From Methylobacterium haplocladii (GTDB taxonomy: Bacteria > Pseudomonadota > Alphaproteobacteria > Rhizobiales > Beijerinckiaceae), in contig NZ_BJZT01000021.1 of NCBI RefSeq assembly GCF_007992175.1, positions 1 to 44,658 on the forward strand: a stretch of 44,658 nt of DNA, written 5' to 3'. The translations under genes and the position numbers were made by a program. Of the stretch, positions 7,723-15,992 are shown piece by piece (the stretch's first letter is position 1; the number at the start of each line of letters is the position of its first letter). The notes under the pieces were generated by a model. The model saw only the letters and a program-made list of their open reading frames with translations, made no database searches and was not told the DNA's origin.

Positions 7723-10700
7723 TCAGCGCTTGCCGCCGTCGCCGGATTCGAGCTGCGCCTTGAGGGCGGCGAGCTTGGCGAAGGGCGAGTCGGGATCGAC
7801 CGGACGTTCGCGGCGTGGCGGCCGGGCTTCGACCTTGCGGACCTCGTCGCGTCCCTGATCGGGGCGGCGATCCGGCCGACCGCGCTGGTCGCGGCGCGGA
7901 CCACCGTCGGCGCGAGGCTCGGGCCGGGAGATGCCATCCGGACGATCGCCACCACGACGGTTGCGGTCGTCGCGGCCGGCGCCGTCCGGCCGGCGGCCAT
8001 CCCGGCGTCCGCCTTCGGGCCGCGGCTCGCCGGTCCGGACCTCGCCGGAGCGGCCATCGCCGCGCGGACCGCGGTTCGGCCGCTGGCCGGCCGGGCGCTG
8101 GTGGCGGTGCAGGCGCCAGATCTCGATGGTCTCGGGCTCGGCGGCGACTTCGGGCTCGGCCGAAGCCGCGGTGTCGGGCTGCGTCTCGGCGGATGCGGTT
8201 TCGGACGAAGCATCCGCGTCCGCTGCGAGGACCTCGGGCGCCGGCGACTCGATGGTCGGTTCTGCCGCAGGCTCCGGCACCGAGACCTCAGCGGCCGGCT
8301 CCTCGGCGGTTGCCGCAACGGGCTCCGGCTCGGCAGACTGCGCTTCAGGCTCGGGAGCAGCGGCCGTCGGCGCAGCGTCCACCACGGTTTCGGCGACAGG
8401 CTCGGCCGGTGAGGCCTCGGAAGGTGCCTCTTCGGACGACACGGCGACGGCGTCCGTCGTCTCGGCCACGTCCGAAGCGGTTTCGGTCGTGTCCGCAGCC
8501 ACGTTGCCCGAAACCTCGGCTTCGCCGGAAACAACCTCTTCGGCGCCGGCTTTCTGCTGCGCAGGCGCAGCCGAAGCAGCCGGTGTTGTCGCGGCGGCGG
8601 GCACCAACGGAACCGTAATCGCCGGCCCGGGACGTGCCTCGGAGACGTAGCCGAGCGACTTGAGGATCGAGGCGAAGTCTTCCCCCGAACAGCCGACCAG
8701 CGAGGTCATGTTGACGGTGGCGACGAAGCCTTCGCCGTCGGCGGTGCCGGCCGGCGGGTCACCGGGCGTGGCGCCGGGGCGGTAGGCGATGGCCGGGCGG
8801 ATCAGGTCGGCGAGACGCTCGAGGATGTCGACGCGCACGGCCCGCTCGCCGCAGACGCGGAAGCCGGCGGCGCGATAGAGGCCCTTGGCGATCTCGGGAT
8901 CGACCTTGATCGAGGTGCGGCCGGAGCCGGCGAGATGCGCGATCTCGTCGAGGCCGCGCTGGTCGAGTCCGCCGTTGCGCAGCGCCCAGAGCTGGGCGGC
9001 CAGCGTGCGCGGTGCCGGCTTCAGCAGGGCCGGCAGAAAGATGTGATAGGCGCCGAAGCGGATGCCATGGCGGCGCAGGTTCGCCCGGCCGTCCTGGTCG
9101 AGGGTGCGCATCTCCTGTGCGACTTTGGCCCGCTCCAGCACGCCGAGGGACTCGACCACCTGATAGCCGATGCCGCGGGAGAGACCCGTCAGGTCGGCGG
9201 CGGACTCGATTTCCGTCAGCGGCCCGAGCAGGCGCACGACATAGGCCTTGAGCCAGGCGTTCAGCCGCGTCTCGACCTTTTCCCGGTGGGGTCCGGTCAG
9301 CCCGTCGTCGGCGATGATGCGTAGCCCCGGCTCGAACAGCTTGTCGCCGGGCACCAGCTTGGCCACCGGGTCGCCCGTCCAGCGCACGATGCCGTCATGC
9401 GACAGCACGAGGGCGGAATCGGCCGCTGCGGAGAACCGCTCGGCCCGCCCCTCGATCTCGCCGGCGAGCGCCTTCTCGGCCGCGTTGCGCAGGGTCTTCG
9501 CTTCATGCCCTTCGGCATTGGCGTCCGGGACGAACTGAAAGCCGTGGAGGTGGCCGACATGTTGACCCTCGACGGTGACGTCACCGCCGGGAGTGATCAC
9601 AGCTTCGAGCATCGCGTTCTCTCGTAAGCGCCGCATCAGGACGCTGGTCCGTCGGTCGACGAAGCGGCTCGCGAGGCGCTCGTGCAGGGCATCCGACAGC
9701 CTGTCCTCTACCCGACGCGTCTCGCCCTGCCAATGCAGGGGGTCGATGAGCCAGTCGGGACGGTTCGCGACGAAGGTCCAGGTGCGTCCCTGCGCGATCC
9801 GTTGAGACAGGGCGTCGATGTCCCCGTCGGTGCGGTCGATCATCTTCACGTGCTTGGCGAACCAGTCGTTCGGGATACGCCCCGCCATGCCGCGCATCAG
9901 GAAGCGGAAGAGCTGGGCGACGAGGTCGGCGTGCGTCTGCGGATGGACCTTGCGGTAATCCGGCACGCCGCAGGTGTCCCAGAGGCGCCGCACCGCCGCC
10001 GGGCTCGTCGCCATGTCGCGGATGTCGTCCTCGCGGGCGAGGATCTCGAACGAGGCCTGGTCCTCGCCGAGCGGCGCGCGGGTCAGGCCGGGCTCGCGCG
10101 GATATTCGTCGAGGCTTTTCTGGAGCGCATCGAGGGATGCGTAGCTCAGATCCGGGTTGCGCCACTGCAGCATGCGCACGGGATCGAACTGGTGGTTCTC
10201 CAGCGCCTCGACCATCTCCGGCTCGAACGGCTTGCAGCGCCCGGTGGAGCCGAAGGTACCGTCGGAGAGGTGGCGGCCGGCGCGTCCCGCGATCTGTCCC
10301 ATCTCGGCCGGCGTCAGCTTGCGGAAGCGGGTGCCGTCGTATTTCCAGGTCGCGGCGAAGGCGACGTGGTCGACGTCGAGGTTCAGCCCCATGCCGACGG
10401 CGTCGGTCGCCACGAGGTAGTCGACGTCGCCGGACTGGTAGAGCTCGACCTGGGCGTTGCGGGTGCGGGGCGACAGAGCGCCGAGCACCACCGCCGCCCC
10501 GCCGCGCTGACGCCGGATCAGCTCGGCGATGGCGTAGACCTCCTCCGCCGAGAAGGCGACGATCGCGGTACGCCGGGGCAGTCGCGAAATTTTCTTCTCG
10601 CCGGCGAAGGTGAGGCTCGACAGGCGCGGGCGGGTGGTGACGTGCACGCCCGGCACCAGCGCCTGCACCAGCGGCGTCATGGTCGAGGAGCCGATCAGCA

Positions 10701-11088
10701 AGGTTTCTTCGCGGCCGCGGCGATACAGCAGGCGGTCGGTGAAGACGTGGCCGCGGTCCATGTCGGCGGCGAGCTGGATCTCGTCGATGGCGACGAAGGC
10801 GACGTCGAGATCGCGCGGCATCGCCTCGATGGTGCAGATCCAGTAGCGCGGCCGCTCCGGCTTTATTTTTTCCTCACCGGTGACCAGCGCGACTTTTTCC
10901 GGCCCCACCCGCGCGACGACGCGCAGATACACCTCGCGGGCGAGCAACCGCAGCGGCAGGCCGATCATGCCCGTCGGATGGGCTAGCATCCGTTCGATGG
11001 CGAGATGGGTCTTGCCGGTATTCGTCGGGCCGAGCACCGCCGTGGCACCGCGCGAGCGGGCATGCGGGGGGAGGTGGTGAAGATTCAT
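7723..11088 (-). CDS. Suv3-type ATP-dependent RNA helicase with a long charged tail
   Basis: This protein of about 1121 residues has a superfamily 2 helicase core like mitochondrial Suv3 and its alphaproteobacterial homologues. Walker A is GPTNTGKT at 20-27, motif II is DEIQ near 100, and motif VI is QIAGRAGRH near 285. The Suv3 C-terminal helical region follows to about 800. Then come about 165 residues rich in Ala, Glu, Pro and Thr (acidic), about 115 rich in Arg, Gly, Pro and Asp (basic RGG/RPD type), and a conserved-looking end, SPFAKLAALKAQLE. The ATG at 11088 is preferred over 11223 because the Walker A motif sits near the N-terminus in the family. Its likely role is RNA unwinding in decay or ribosome assembly. 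Confidence 0.95.
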   Translation of the reverse strand: MNLHHLPPHARSRGATAVLGPTNTGKTHLAIERMLAHPTGMIGLPLRLLAREVYLRVVARVGPEKVALVTGEEKIKPERPRYWICTIEAMPRDLDVAFVAIDEIQLAADMDRGHVFTDRLLYRRGREETLLIGSSTMTPLVQALVPGVHVTTRPRLSSLTFAGEKKISRLPRRTAIVAFSAEEVYAIAELIRRQRGGAAVVLGALSPRTRNAQVELYQSGDVDYLVATDAVGMGLNLDVDHVAFAATWKYDGTRFRKLTPAEMGQIAGRAGRHLSDGTFGSTGRCKPFEPEMVEALENHQFDPVRMLQWRNPDLSYASLDALQKSLDEYPREPGLTRAPLGEDQASFEILAREDDIRDMATSPAAVRRLWDTCGVPDYRKVHPQTHADLVAQLFRFLMRGMAGRIPNDWFAKHVKMIDRTDGDIDALSQRIAQGRTWTFVANRPDWLIDPLHWQGETRRVEDRLSDALHERLASRFVDRRTSVLMRRLRENAMLEAVITPGGDVTVEGQHVGHLHGFQFVPDANAEGHEAKTLRNAAEKALAGEIEGRAERFSAAADSALVLSHDGIVRWTGDPVAKLVPGDKLFEPGLRIIADDGLTGPHREKVETRLNAWLKAYVVRLLGPLTEIESAADLTGLSRGIGYQVVESLGVLERAKVAQEMRTLDQDGRANLRRHGIRFGAYHIFLPALLKPAPRTLAAQLWALRNGGLDQRGLDEIAHLAGSGRTSIKVDPEIAKGLYRAAGFRVCGERAVRVDILERLADLIRPAIAYRPGATPGDPPAGTADGEGFVATVNMTSLVGCSGEDFASILKSLGYVSEARPGPAITVPLVPAAATTPAASAAPAQQKAGAEEVVSGEAEVSGNVAADTTETASDVAETTDAVAVSSEEAPSEASPAEPVAETVVDAAPTAAAPEPEAQSAEPEPVAATAEEPAAEVSVPEPAAEPTIESPAPEVLAADADASSETASAETQPDTAASAEPEVAAEPETIEIWRLHRHQRPAGQRPNRGPRGDGRSGEVRTGEPRPEGGRRDGRRPDGAGRDDRNRRGGDRPDGISRPEPRADGGPRRDQRGRPDRRPDQGRDEVRKVEARPPRRERPVDPDSPFAKLAALKAQLESGDGGKR

Positions 11089-11177
11089 CGGTGTGGTCGG
11101 CGACCCCTGCGGCCTCCGTTCACGGGAGGTCCGTCGTTTCAGCCCGCCTGCGGTGCCGGCTTCTGCACGGAGCCCGC

Positions 11178-11504
11178 TCAAGGGCTCCGGGGCCGCGGCG
11201 GCCTGCCGCCGGACGGCGACCACCCGTCATATGGGGTCGGCTGGCGCCCGGGACCAACCTGCGGCGTGATGATCGGGTTTGCGTATATGTCGACCCGCGC
11301 CGGAGGCTGCTGGGGGGCGAGGTCGGCGCAGAGCGTGTCGGGCGTCGCGGTGAGCGGGCCGCGCCGGGGCGGCCGGTGCTCGACCACCTGGGCGGAGGAG
11401 AAGGCGTCGCCGCCGCAATCGGAACCGCCGGCCGAGAGTTCACCACCCTGCGACGCCGTGGCGGCACAAGTCAGGAGGAGCACGAGGAGAGGCGTTGGGC
11501 GCAT
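11178..11504 (-). CDS. Exported protein of unknown function
   Basis: This 108-residue protein starts with a signal peptide (RPTPLLVLLLTCAATASQ, cleavage probably near residue 18-20). The mature part is low in regular structure, with two Cys residues (at about 30 and 59) and many Pro, Arg and Gly residues. It lies 52 bp after the DUF3108 gene and 89 bp before the helicase, all on the minus strand. I do not recognise a domain. The ribosome-binding site is weak. Confidence 0.65.
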   Translation of the reverse strand: MRPTPLLVLLLTCAATASQGGELSAGGSDCGGDAFSSAQVVEHRPPRRGPLTATPDTLCADLAPQQPPARVDIYANPIITPQVGPGRQPTPYDGWSPSGGRPPRPRSP

Positions 11505-11556
11505 GGGGACATCATAGCGGCAAGCGTAAACATTCCGCCTGCGATCCCAACCGCCT

Positions 11557-12444
11557 TCAGTGGGCGGCGAGACTCGCCTGCGCCGTCGGTGCGCCGCCGG
11601 AGCGGGTCCAGCGGGTCGCCTCGATGATGTTGGTGCCGAGCGTCGTGCGCACCGAGATCCGCATCGGCAGCAGCACCCGTGCGCCTTCGACGGGGGCGAG
11701 CCAGACCGACATGTCGGTGTTGTCTTCCATGAACTTTACGCCGGGCCGGTCGGGCCGATGGCCGCCGATGGCGATGTAGCGCGCGTTGCAGACGAGGACC
11801 GGGCCGCTGTAGCCGGGTTTGTCCACCTGCCGGGTCTCACTGTAGCTGAGCACCACGTTGAAGCGGGTGGCGCCGTCGAAGACCGGCAGGGTGCGGTTGC
11901 AATTGGCCGGGTCGGCGAGGTCGCCGCGTCCGTGCGCGGGCATCAGCAGCGCGCTCGCCGGGTCGACGATTCCGCGCTTGGCCGCGGCCGAGACCGGCAC
12001 GCGGTCGCCCATATCGATGAGCGGCGGGGTGATCTCGGCACGCGAGACGTTGCCGTTGGCGAGCGCCATCCGCACGGCGATGCCGGAATTCGAGGTCCGC
12101 GTGGCGATCGAGAAGGCGTTCGGCAGCGGCTTCTCGGAAAGATTGCCGGCGGCGCGGGCCGAGCCCTGGCCGCCGGTCACGGCGCCGACGAGACCGGTGA
12201 GCTGGGCCGAGACGTCCATGCGGTAGCGGCTGCCCTCGAAGGCGCCGGAGATCTGGGCGGTCCCGATCGGGAAGCCGGCGAGGTTCACGCCGTAATCGAC
12301 GACGACCGCGGCGCCGCCGGGGGGAGCCTTCGGCGCTCGCGGGCGGGCCTCGGCGCCACTCCCGAGGCCGAGGGCTGCGATACCGAACAGCGTGGCCGCC
12401 GAGACGAGAGCTTTGCGCGGATGAAAGAGGGCGGACATGGTCAC
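11557..12444 (-). CDS. DUF3108 periplasmic protein
   Basis: This protein of about 295 residues has a signal peptide (helix ALVSAATLFGIAALGLGSGA, cleavage after AEA). It resembles the DUF3108 family: beta-rich repeats such as VVDYGVNLAGFPIGTAQISG near the start, a Cys-containing middle, and the closing segment GARVLLPMRISVRTTLGTN. Function in the family is not known; it is a periplasmic beta-sheet protein. GAGGA lies 10 nt before the GTG at 12444 but 16 nt before the ATG at 12438, so I keep the GTG. The small exported gene follows 52 bp later. Confidence 0.88.
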   Translation of the reverse strand: MTMSALFHPRKALVSAATLFGIAALGLGSGAEARPRAPKAPPGGAAVVVDYGVNLAGFPIGTAQISGAFEGSRYRMDVSAQLTGLVGAVTGGQGSARAAGNLSEKPLPNAFSIATRTSNSGIAVRMALANGNVSRAEITPPLIDMGDRVPVSAAAKRGIVDPASALLMPAHGRGDLADPANCNRTLPVFDGATRFNVVLSYSETRQVDKPGYSGPVLVCNARYIAIGGHRPDRPGVKFMEDNTDMSVWLAPVEGARVLLPMRISVRTTLGTNIIEATRWTRSGGAPTAQASLAAH

Positions 12445-12850
12445 GACAGGGGTGTCCTCAGAACGGCGCCCGACCGGGTGTCCCGCAAATCGCCCGCCGA
12501 GCGGGACTTCCTGCGAGGTGCACTGAACGCCGGCGCCGCACGCGTCATTACGGCTCCATCGTCCAACCTCATGGTTAACAGACGGTTCTTCGCCGGGAAG
12601 TCGCCGTCAGGTCACACCGGCCGACTTCGCAGAACGAGCATGCATCGGGCGCGGTCCGCCTCTGAACCGGCCCTATGGTCTCGCCGACACTGCTGCAGGT
12701 GCTCACGAATGGAATGAAATTCATCATGCTCATAATGAAAGCATTCGCGGCTTTTCATCCTTAAGATCATGTTAACGACTTGAAAGGTCTGATACGAAGA
12801 CCGAATTGCCGAACAGGTAAAAGCAGGATCACGAAAGCAGAGGCGATCCG
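12445..12850. promoter_or_regulatory. 406-bp divergent regulatory gap
   Basis: This gap separates the DUF3108 gene (minus) from the DUF2735 gene (plus). The half next to DUF2735 is clearly AT-richer. It holds the perfect palindrome ATGAAATTCAT (12714-12724) and a small hairpin, GGTCT...AGACC (12786-12802), inside the probable leader. No additional gene is seen. Confidence 0.5.
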
Positions 12851-13045
12851 ATGTCTATGAGCAGCCAGCAGGAGTCGGCGCGGATCTATCAGTTCGTGCC
12901 CAAGGTCCGCCCGGGTCAGCAGGCCCGGCACGATGGGACCGCGGCCGTCGTCGAGCTGATGCCGACGCGACTGCCGCTCTGCGACTTCGGAAGCGGTTCG
13001 TATCACGACGCCGCGATCCAGGAGGATCGCTCCCGCAAGCGGTGA
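12851..13045 (+). CDS. DUF2735 small protein
   Basis: This 64-residue protein resembles the DUF2735 family of rhizobial-type alphaproteobacteria. It has the N-terminal segment SARIYQFVPKVR (about 9-20), a central PTRLPLCDFGSGSYHDAAIQ (38-57) and a basic end. Function is unknown. GAGG eight nt before the ATG is a fair ribosome-binding site. The gene stands alone in front of a convergent acyl-CoA dehydrogenase, with a long AT-rich upstream region, which suggests individual regulation. Confidence 0.85.
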   Translation: MSMSSQQESARIYQFVPKVRPGQQARHDGTAAVVELMPTRLPLCDFGSGSYHDAAIQEDRSRKR

Positions 13046-13072
13046 TCCACAACCACACGCAGGTCGCCGCGC

Positions 13073-14299
13073 TCACGCCTTCGGTAGCATCCGGTCGCTG
13101 ATGATGCGGCGCTGGATCTCGCTGGTGCCTTCGAAGATCGTCGTCAGCCGCGCGTCGCGCCAATAGCGCTCGACGCGCCGCTCCGTAGTGTAGCCGTTGC
13201 CGCCGTGCAGCTGCATGGCCTGGTTGGTGACCTTCACTGCCATCTCGGTGGCGAGCAGCTTCACCATGGCGCAGCCGCTCTCCGCCGGCTCGCCCTCATC
13301 CAAGAGATGTGCAGCCTGCTGCCAGAAGGCGCGGGCCTGTGCGACTTCCGCCGCCATGTCGGCCAGCGCGAAGCGTAGGGCCTGAAACTCGCCGATCGGG
13401 TGTCCGAACTGCTCGCGCTCCTGCAGGTAGGCCTGCGTGTCCTCGACGGCGGCGCGCGCTACGGCCACCGCCCGTGCGGCGGTATGGACCCGGGCGATGT
13501 TGAGGCCGCGCTGGACCGAGGCGAATCCGCCGGAATCCGCATCGGCACCCTCGTCGCCGTAAAGGCCGGTGAGCCGGTCGCTCTCGGGCACGCGTACCCC
13601 GTCGAGCTCGAGCTCGAAGGTGAGGAAGCCGTGGTAGCCGATCTTGTCGATCACCTTGCCGGTGACGCCTTCGGGAAAGGTGCCCGGCTTCTTGATGACC
13701 AGGAACGGCTCCAGCCCCGCCGATCGCGGCTCGCCCTCCCGCGGGTCGCGGGTGCGGGCCAGAACCTCGATGAAGTCGGCGGCCTTGGCGAAGCCGGCCC
13801 AGCGCTTGGTGCCGGTGAGCACCCAATCGTCGCCTTCGCGCACGGCGCGGGTCCGTACCCCGGCGAGATCCGAGCCGGCGGTGGGCTCCGAGAGCGAGAT
13901 GCTGCCGATCCATTCGCCGCGCGCGGACTTTCGCAGCAATTCGCGCTTGCGGTCGTCGTCGAGGGTCTGCGTGCCGAGGCCCTGGCCACGCGCCAGGATC
14001 GAGCCGACGGACAGCCAGGCGCGGGAGAGCTCCTCCGAGATCAGGCAATATTCGAACACGCCGAGACCCATGCCGCCGTACTCGGTGGGGATGGTGATGC
14101 CGAACCAGCCCTTCTCCGCCATGGCGTCGATGAGCGAGCGCGGCATCTCGCCCTTCTGCGGGTCGAGTTCGTCGGCGATCGGCATGACCACGTCGCGGGC
14201 GAAGGCGCGGGCCTCTTTCTGCAGACGCACGCGCGTCTCCGTCTTCCAGGGTGAGAGCAGGTCCGGCGGCCGTGGCTGATGGCGGTCCTGCTTCGGCAT
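13073..14299 (-). CDS. Acyl-CoA dehydrogenase
   Basis: This is a 408-residue FAD flavoenzyme that makes trans-2-enoyl-CoA from acyl-CoA and passes electrons to an electron-transfer flavoprotein. Family motifs seen are the substrate/FAD loop ISLSEPTAGSDLAG (about 138-151), the REQFGHPIGEFQALRFALAD helix near 305-325, and the end segment LHGGNGYTTE...IFEGTSEIQRRII. In that segment the Glu of EGTSE is at the usual catalytic position. The ATG at 14299 is preceded by GGGAG and gives the usual length; the frame is open to 14347. Chain-length specificity cannot be read. Confidence 0.95.
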   Translation of the reverse strand: MPKQDRHQPRPPDLLSPWKTETRVRLQKEARAFARDVVMPIADELDPQKGEMPRSLIDAMAEKGWFGITIPTEYGGMGLGVFEYCLISEELSRAWLSVGSILARGQGLGTQTLDDDRKRELLRKSARGEWIGSISLSEPTAGSDLAGVRTRAVREGDDWVLTGTKRWAGFAKAADFIEVLARTRDPREGEPRSAGLEPFLVIKKPGTFPEGVTGKVIDKIGYHGFLTFELELDGVRVPESDRLTGLYGDEGADADSGGFASVQRGLNIARVHTAARAVAVARAAVEDTQAYLQEREQFGHPIGEFQALRFALADMAAEVAQARAFWQQAAHLLDEGEPAESGCAMVKLLATEMAVKVTNQAMQLHGGNGYTTERRVERYWRDARLTTIFEGTSEIQRRIISDRMLPKA

Positions 14300-14455
14300 G
14301 GGGGCTCCCGAGTCCGTGGCTTTCCGAGTGGAGGGCCGCGCCAGCAACCGCGGTCATGGCGGTCTATCTAGGACCGGGCCAAGTCATCGCCACGGGCACA
14401 GTGCCGCTATTCCCCCGGTTTCGATCGCTGAACGTCCGGAAAGCGATCGGGACGC

Positions 14456-14839
14456 CTACTCGTCTTCTCCGAAACGGTTGGCGAGCAGCTCGCCGATCGC
14501 GTCGAGCGCCGCCTCCGCATCCTCGCCGACCGCCGTGACGAAGATCGCGGTGCCCTGCGCGGCGCCGAGCGTCAGCAGACCCATGATCGAACGGCCGCCG
14601 ACGGTCTCGCCGGCCCGCGTCACGGTGACGATGGCCGAGAAGCGTTCGACCGTCTGCACGAACTTCGCGGAGGCCCGCGCATGGAGGCCGCGCCGGTTGA
14701 TGATCGGCAGCGTGCGCAACAGGCCGCCCTCGGGGACCTCCGGCGCGGCGTCGTCAGTCTCGAAACTCTCGCTCATCGGCGCGGCGTCGTCCCTGGATAC
14801 GGTCGTGCCGCTGACCGGCATCGTCTCAGCCAGCCCCAT
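14456..14839 (-). CDS. ptsH: HPr phosphocarrier protein with an N-terminal extension
   Basis: HPr relays phosphate from enzyme I to EIIA proteins. The active His is at residue 53 in RRGLHARASAKF, and the regulatory serine lies in GGRSIMGLLTLGA (Ser 84), the site used by HPr kinase. The core domain spans about 42-120. If the first ATG is used, 40 disordered acidic residues precede it; an internal ATG at 14776 would give about 20. It is the last gene of the chvI-chvG-hprK-EIIA-HPr series. Sugar-specific membrane permeases are absent here, which points to a regulatory phosphotransferase chain. Confidence 0.92.
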   Translation of the reverse strand: MGLAETMPVSGTTVSRDDAAPMSESFETDDAAPEVPEGGLLRTLPIINRRGLHARASAKFVQTVERFSAIVTVTRAGETVGGRSIMGLLTLGAAQGTAIFVTAVGEDAEAALDAIGELLANRFGEDE

Positions 14840-14949
14840 TCGATCGGGACGGCGCGACCGCAGATAGGGCGGTCAAGCTGAACGGCGACCGACGGGAACG
14901 GTTGGACTTTCGGCGAAACCGCGTCTGCTGCGGCTCTCGCGTGGTGCGA

Positions 14950-15351
14950 TTATTTGCCGGCGAGCACGCGGGAGGCGACGTTGATGTACTTTCGGCCCGC
15001 TTCCTGGGCATGGAGCACCGCGTCGCCGAGGCTCTCCTCGTCGCGCACGCTCGCGAGCTTGATCAGCATTGGCAGGTTGATTCCGGCGACCACCTCGACC
15101 TGGCCACCGTTCATACAGGACAGCGCGAGGTTGGAGGGCGTGCCGCCGAACATGTCGGTCAGTACGACGACGCCCGATCCGGTGTTCACGCGGCCAACGG
15201 CAGACATGATGTCGCGGCGACGGAGCTCCATGTCGTCCTCGGGACCGATCGTGATGGTCTCGATCTGCTCCTGAGGACCGACGACGTGCTCCAGAGCGGC
15301 CTTGAACTCGGTCGCCAGCAGGCCGTGGGTGACGAGCACCATGCCGATCAT
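14950..15351 (-). CDS. PTS EIIA component, mannose-type fold
   Basis: This 133-residue protein matches the EIIA-Man family: MIGMVLVTHGLLATEFKAAL at the start with the phospho-accepting His 9, then VVVLTDMFGGTPSNLALS (61-78), the substrate-loop signature. It receives phosphate from HPr. In alphaproteobacteria this EIIA works without a membrane permease and is part of a regulatory chain. The ATG at 15351 gives a family-standard N-terminus and is preceded by GGAAAG; the frame is open to 15444. It lies about 125 bp after hprK and about 110 bp before HPr. Confidence 0.95.
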   Translation of the reverse strand: MIGMVLVTHGLLATEFKAALEHVVGPQEQIETITIGPEDDMELRRRDIMSAVGRVNTGSGVVVLTDMFGGTPSNLALSCMNGGQVEVVAGINLPMLIKLASVRDEESLGDAVLHAQEAGRKYINVASRVLAGK

Positions 15352-15476
15352 GGAAGCGCTTTCCGACGCCGTCAGAGCGGGGCCGCCAAGTTGTGCAACG
15401 CGAGGTATAGCGCAAGACATTCGCGACGCTTTGCTCATTCTCACGCCACCAACATGACATGATGGCGATGCGGGCG

Positions 15477-15992
15477 CTACACGTCGCAGGGTTCTGCCGC
15501 CAACAGGGCGGCGGAGTGCGTCCGCGAAGACACGATCCCGTCTTGCTGCATTGCAGCGAGTGCCTGTCGAATCACGTATGCGTGAGGTCGATGCGGTTCA
15601 AGGCGGAGGCGGGGGAGTGCGACGCCGAGAATCAGCACCGGATCTGGTGGCTGGGCAGGAAGGCGAGGGGCATCCGCGACGAGGTCGACGACGAGGCGAA
15701 TCACGGCGGCGTGAGCGACGTTCACGAGCCGTCGAATGCCGACGCCCCGAATCTCGATGAGACCGGCCACCGCCGGATGGCCCCGTGCGACGATCCGGCC
15801 ATGACGCGCTGCCAGGAGGACCCGGTCGTCGCCGACGAGTCGCGCATGCGCGGCGGCCCCATCGGCGTGATCCAGGAGTTCGAGGCAGAGCGTGGATTTA
15901 CCGGCCCCGGCTGGGCCTCGGATCAGGACGCCTGCCTCTCCGAGCACAAGGCAGGTCGCATGCCAGCCGGTCTCGTCACCGGCCACGCTCAC
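15477..15992 (-). CDS. hprK: HPr kinase/phosphorylase, short alphaproteobacterial form
   Basis: This 171-residue protein holds only the catalytic half of HprK. Walker A is GPAGAGKST (26-34), the catalytic VGDDR is at 53-57, and IEIRGVGIRRL (about 79-89) matches the family signature. The N-terminal domain of Firmicute HprK is absent, as usual in this lineage. It phosphorylates or dephosphorylates the regulatory serine of HPr. Its ATG overlaps the chvG stop by 4 bp, indicating translational coupling to the sensor kinase. Confidence 0.95.
   Translation of the reverse strand: MSVAGDETGWHATCLVLGEAGVLIRGPAGAGKSTLCLELLDHADGAAAHARLVGDDRVLLAARHGRIVARGHPAVAGLIEIRGVGIRRLVNVAHAAVIRLVVDLVADAPRLPAQPPDPVLILGVALPRLRLEPHRPHAYVIRQALAAMQQDGIVSSRTHSAALLAAEPCDV

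Noticed and set aside
7510..8412. 300-aa Gly/Arg/Leu-rich frame opposite the helicase tail
   Set aside because: It is the complement of the repetitive Ala/Glu/Pro and Arg/Gly codons and starts inside hslR. No independent evidence.
9682..10986. 434-aa open frame on the plus strand opposite the helicase
   Set aside because: The opposite strand encodes Walker A, motif II and motif VI of a helicase in order. This frame has none.
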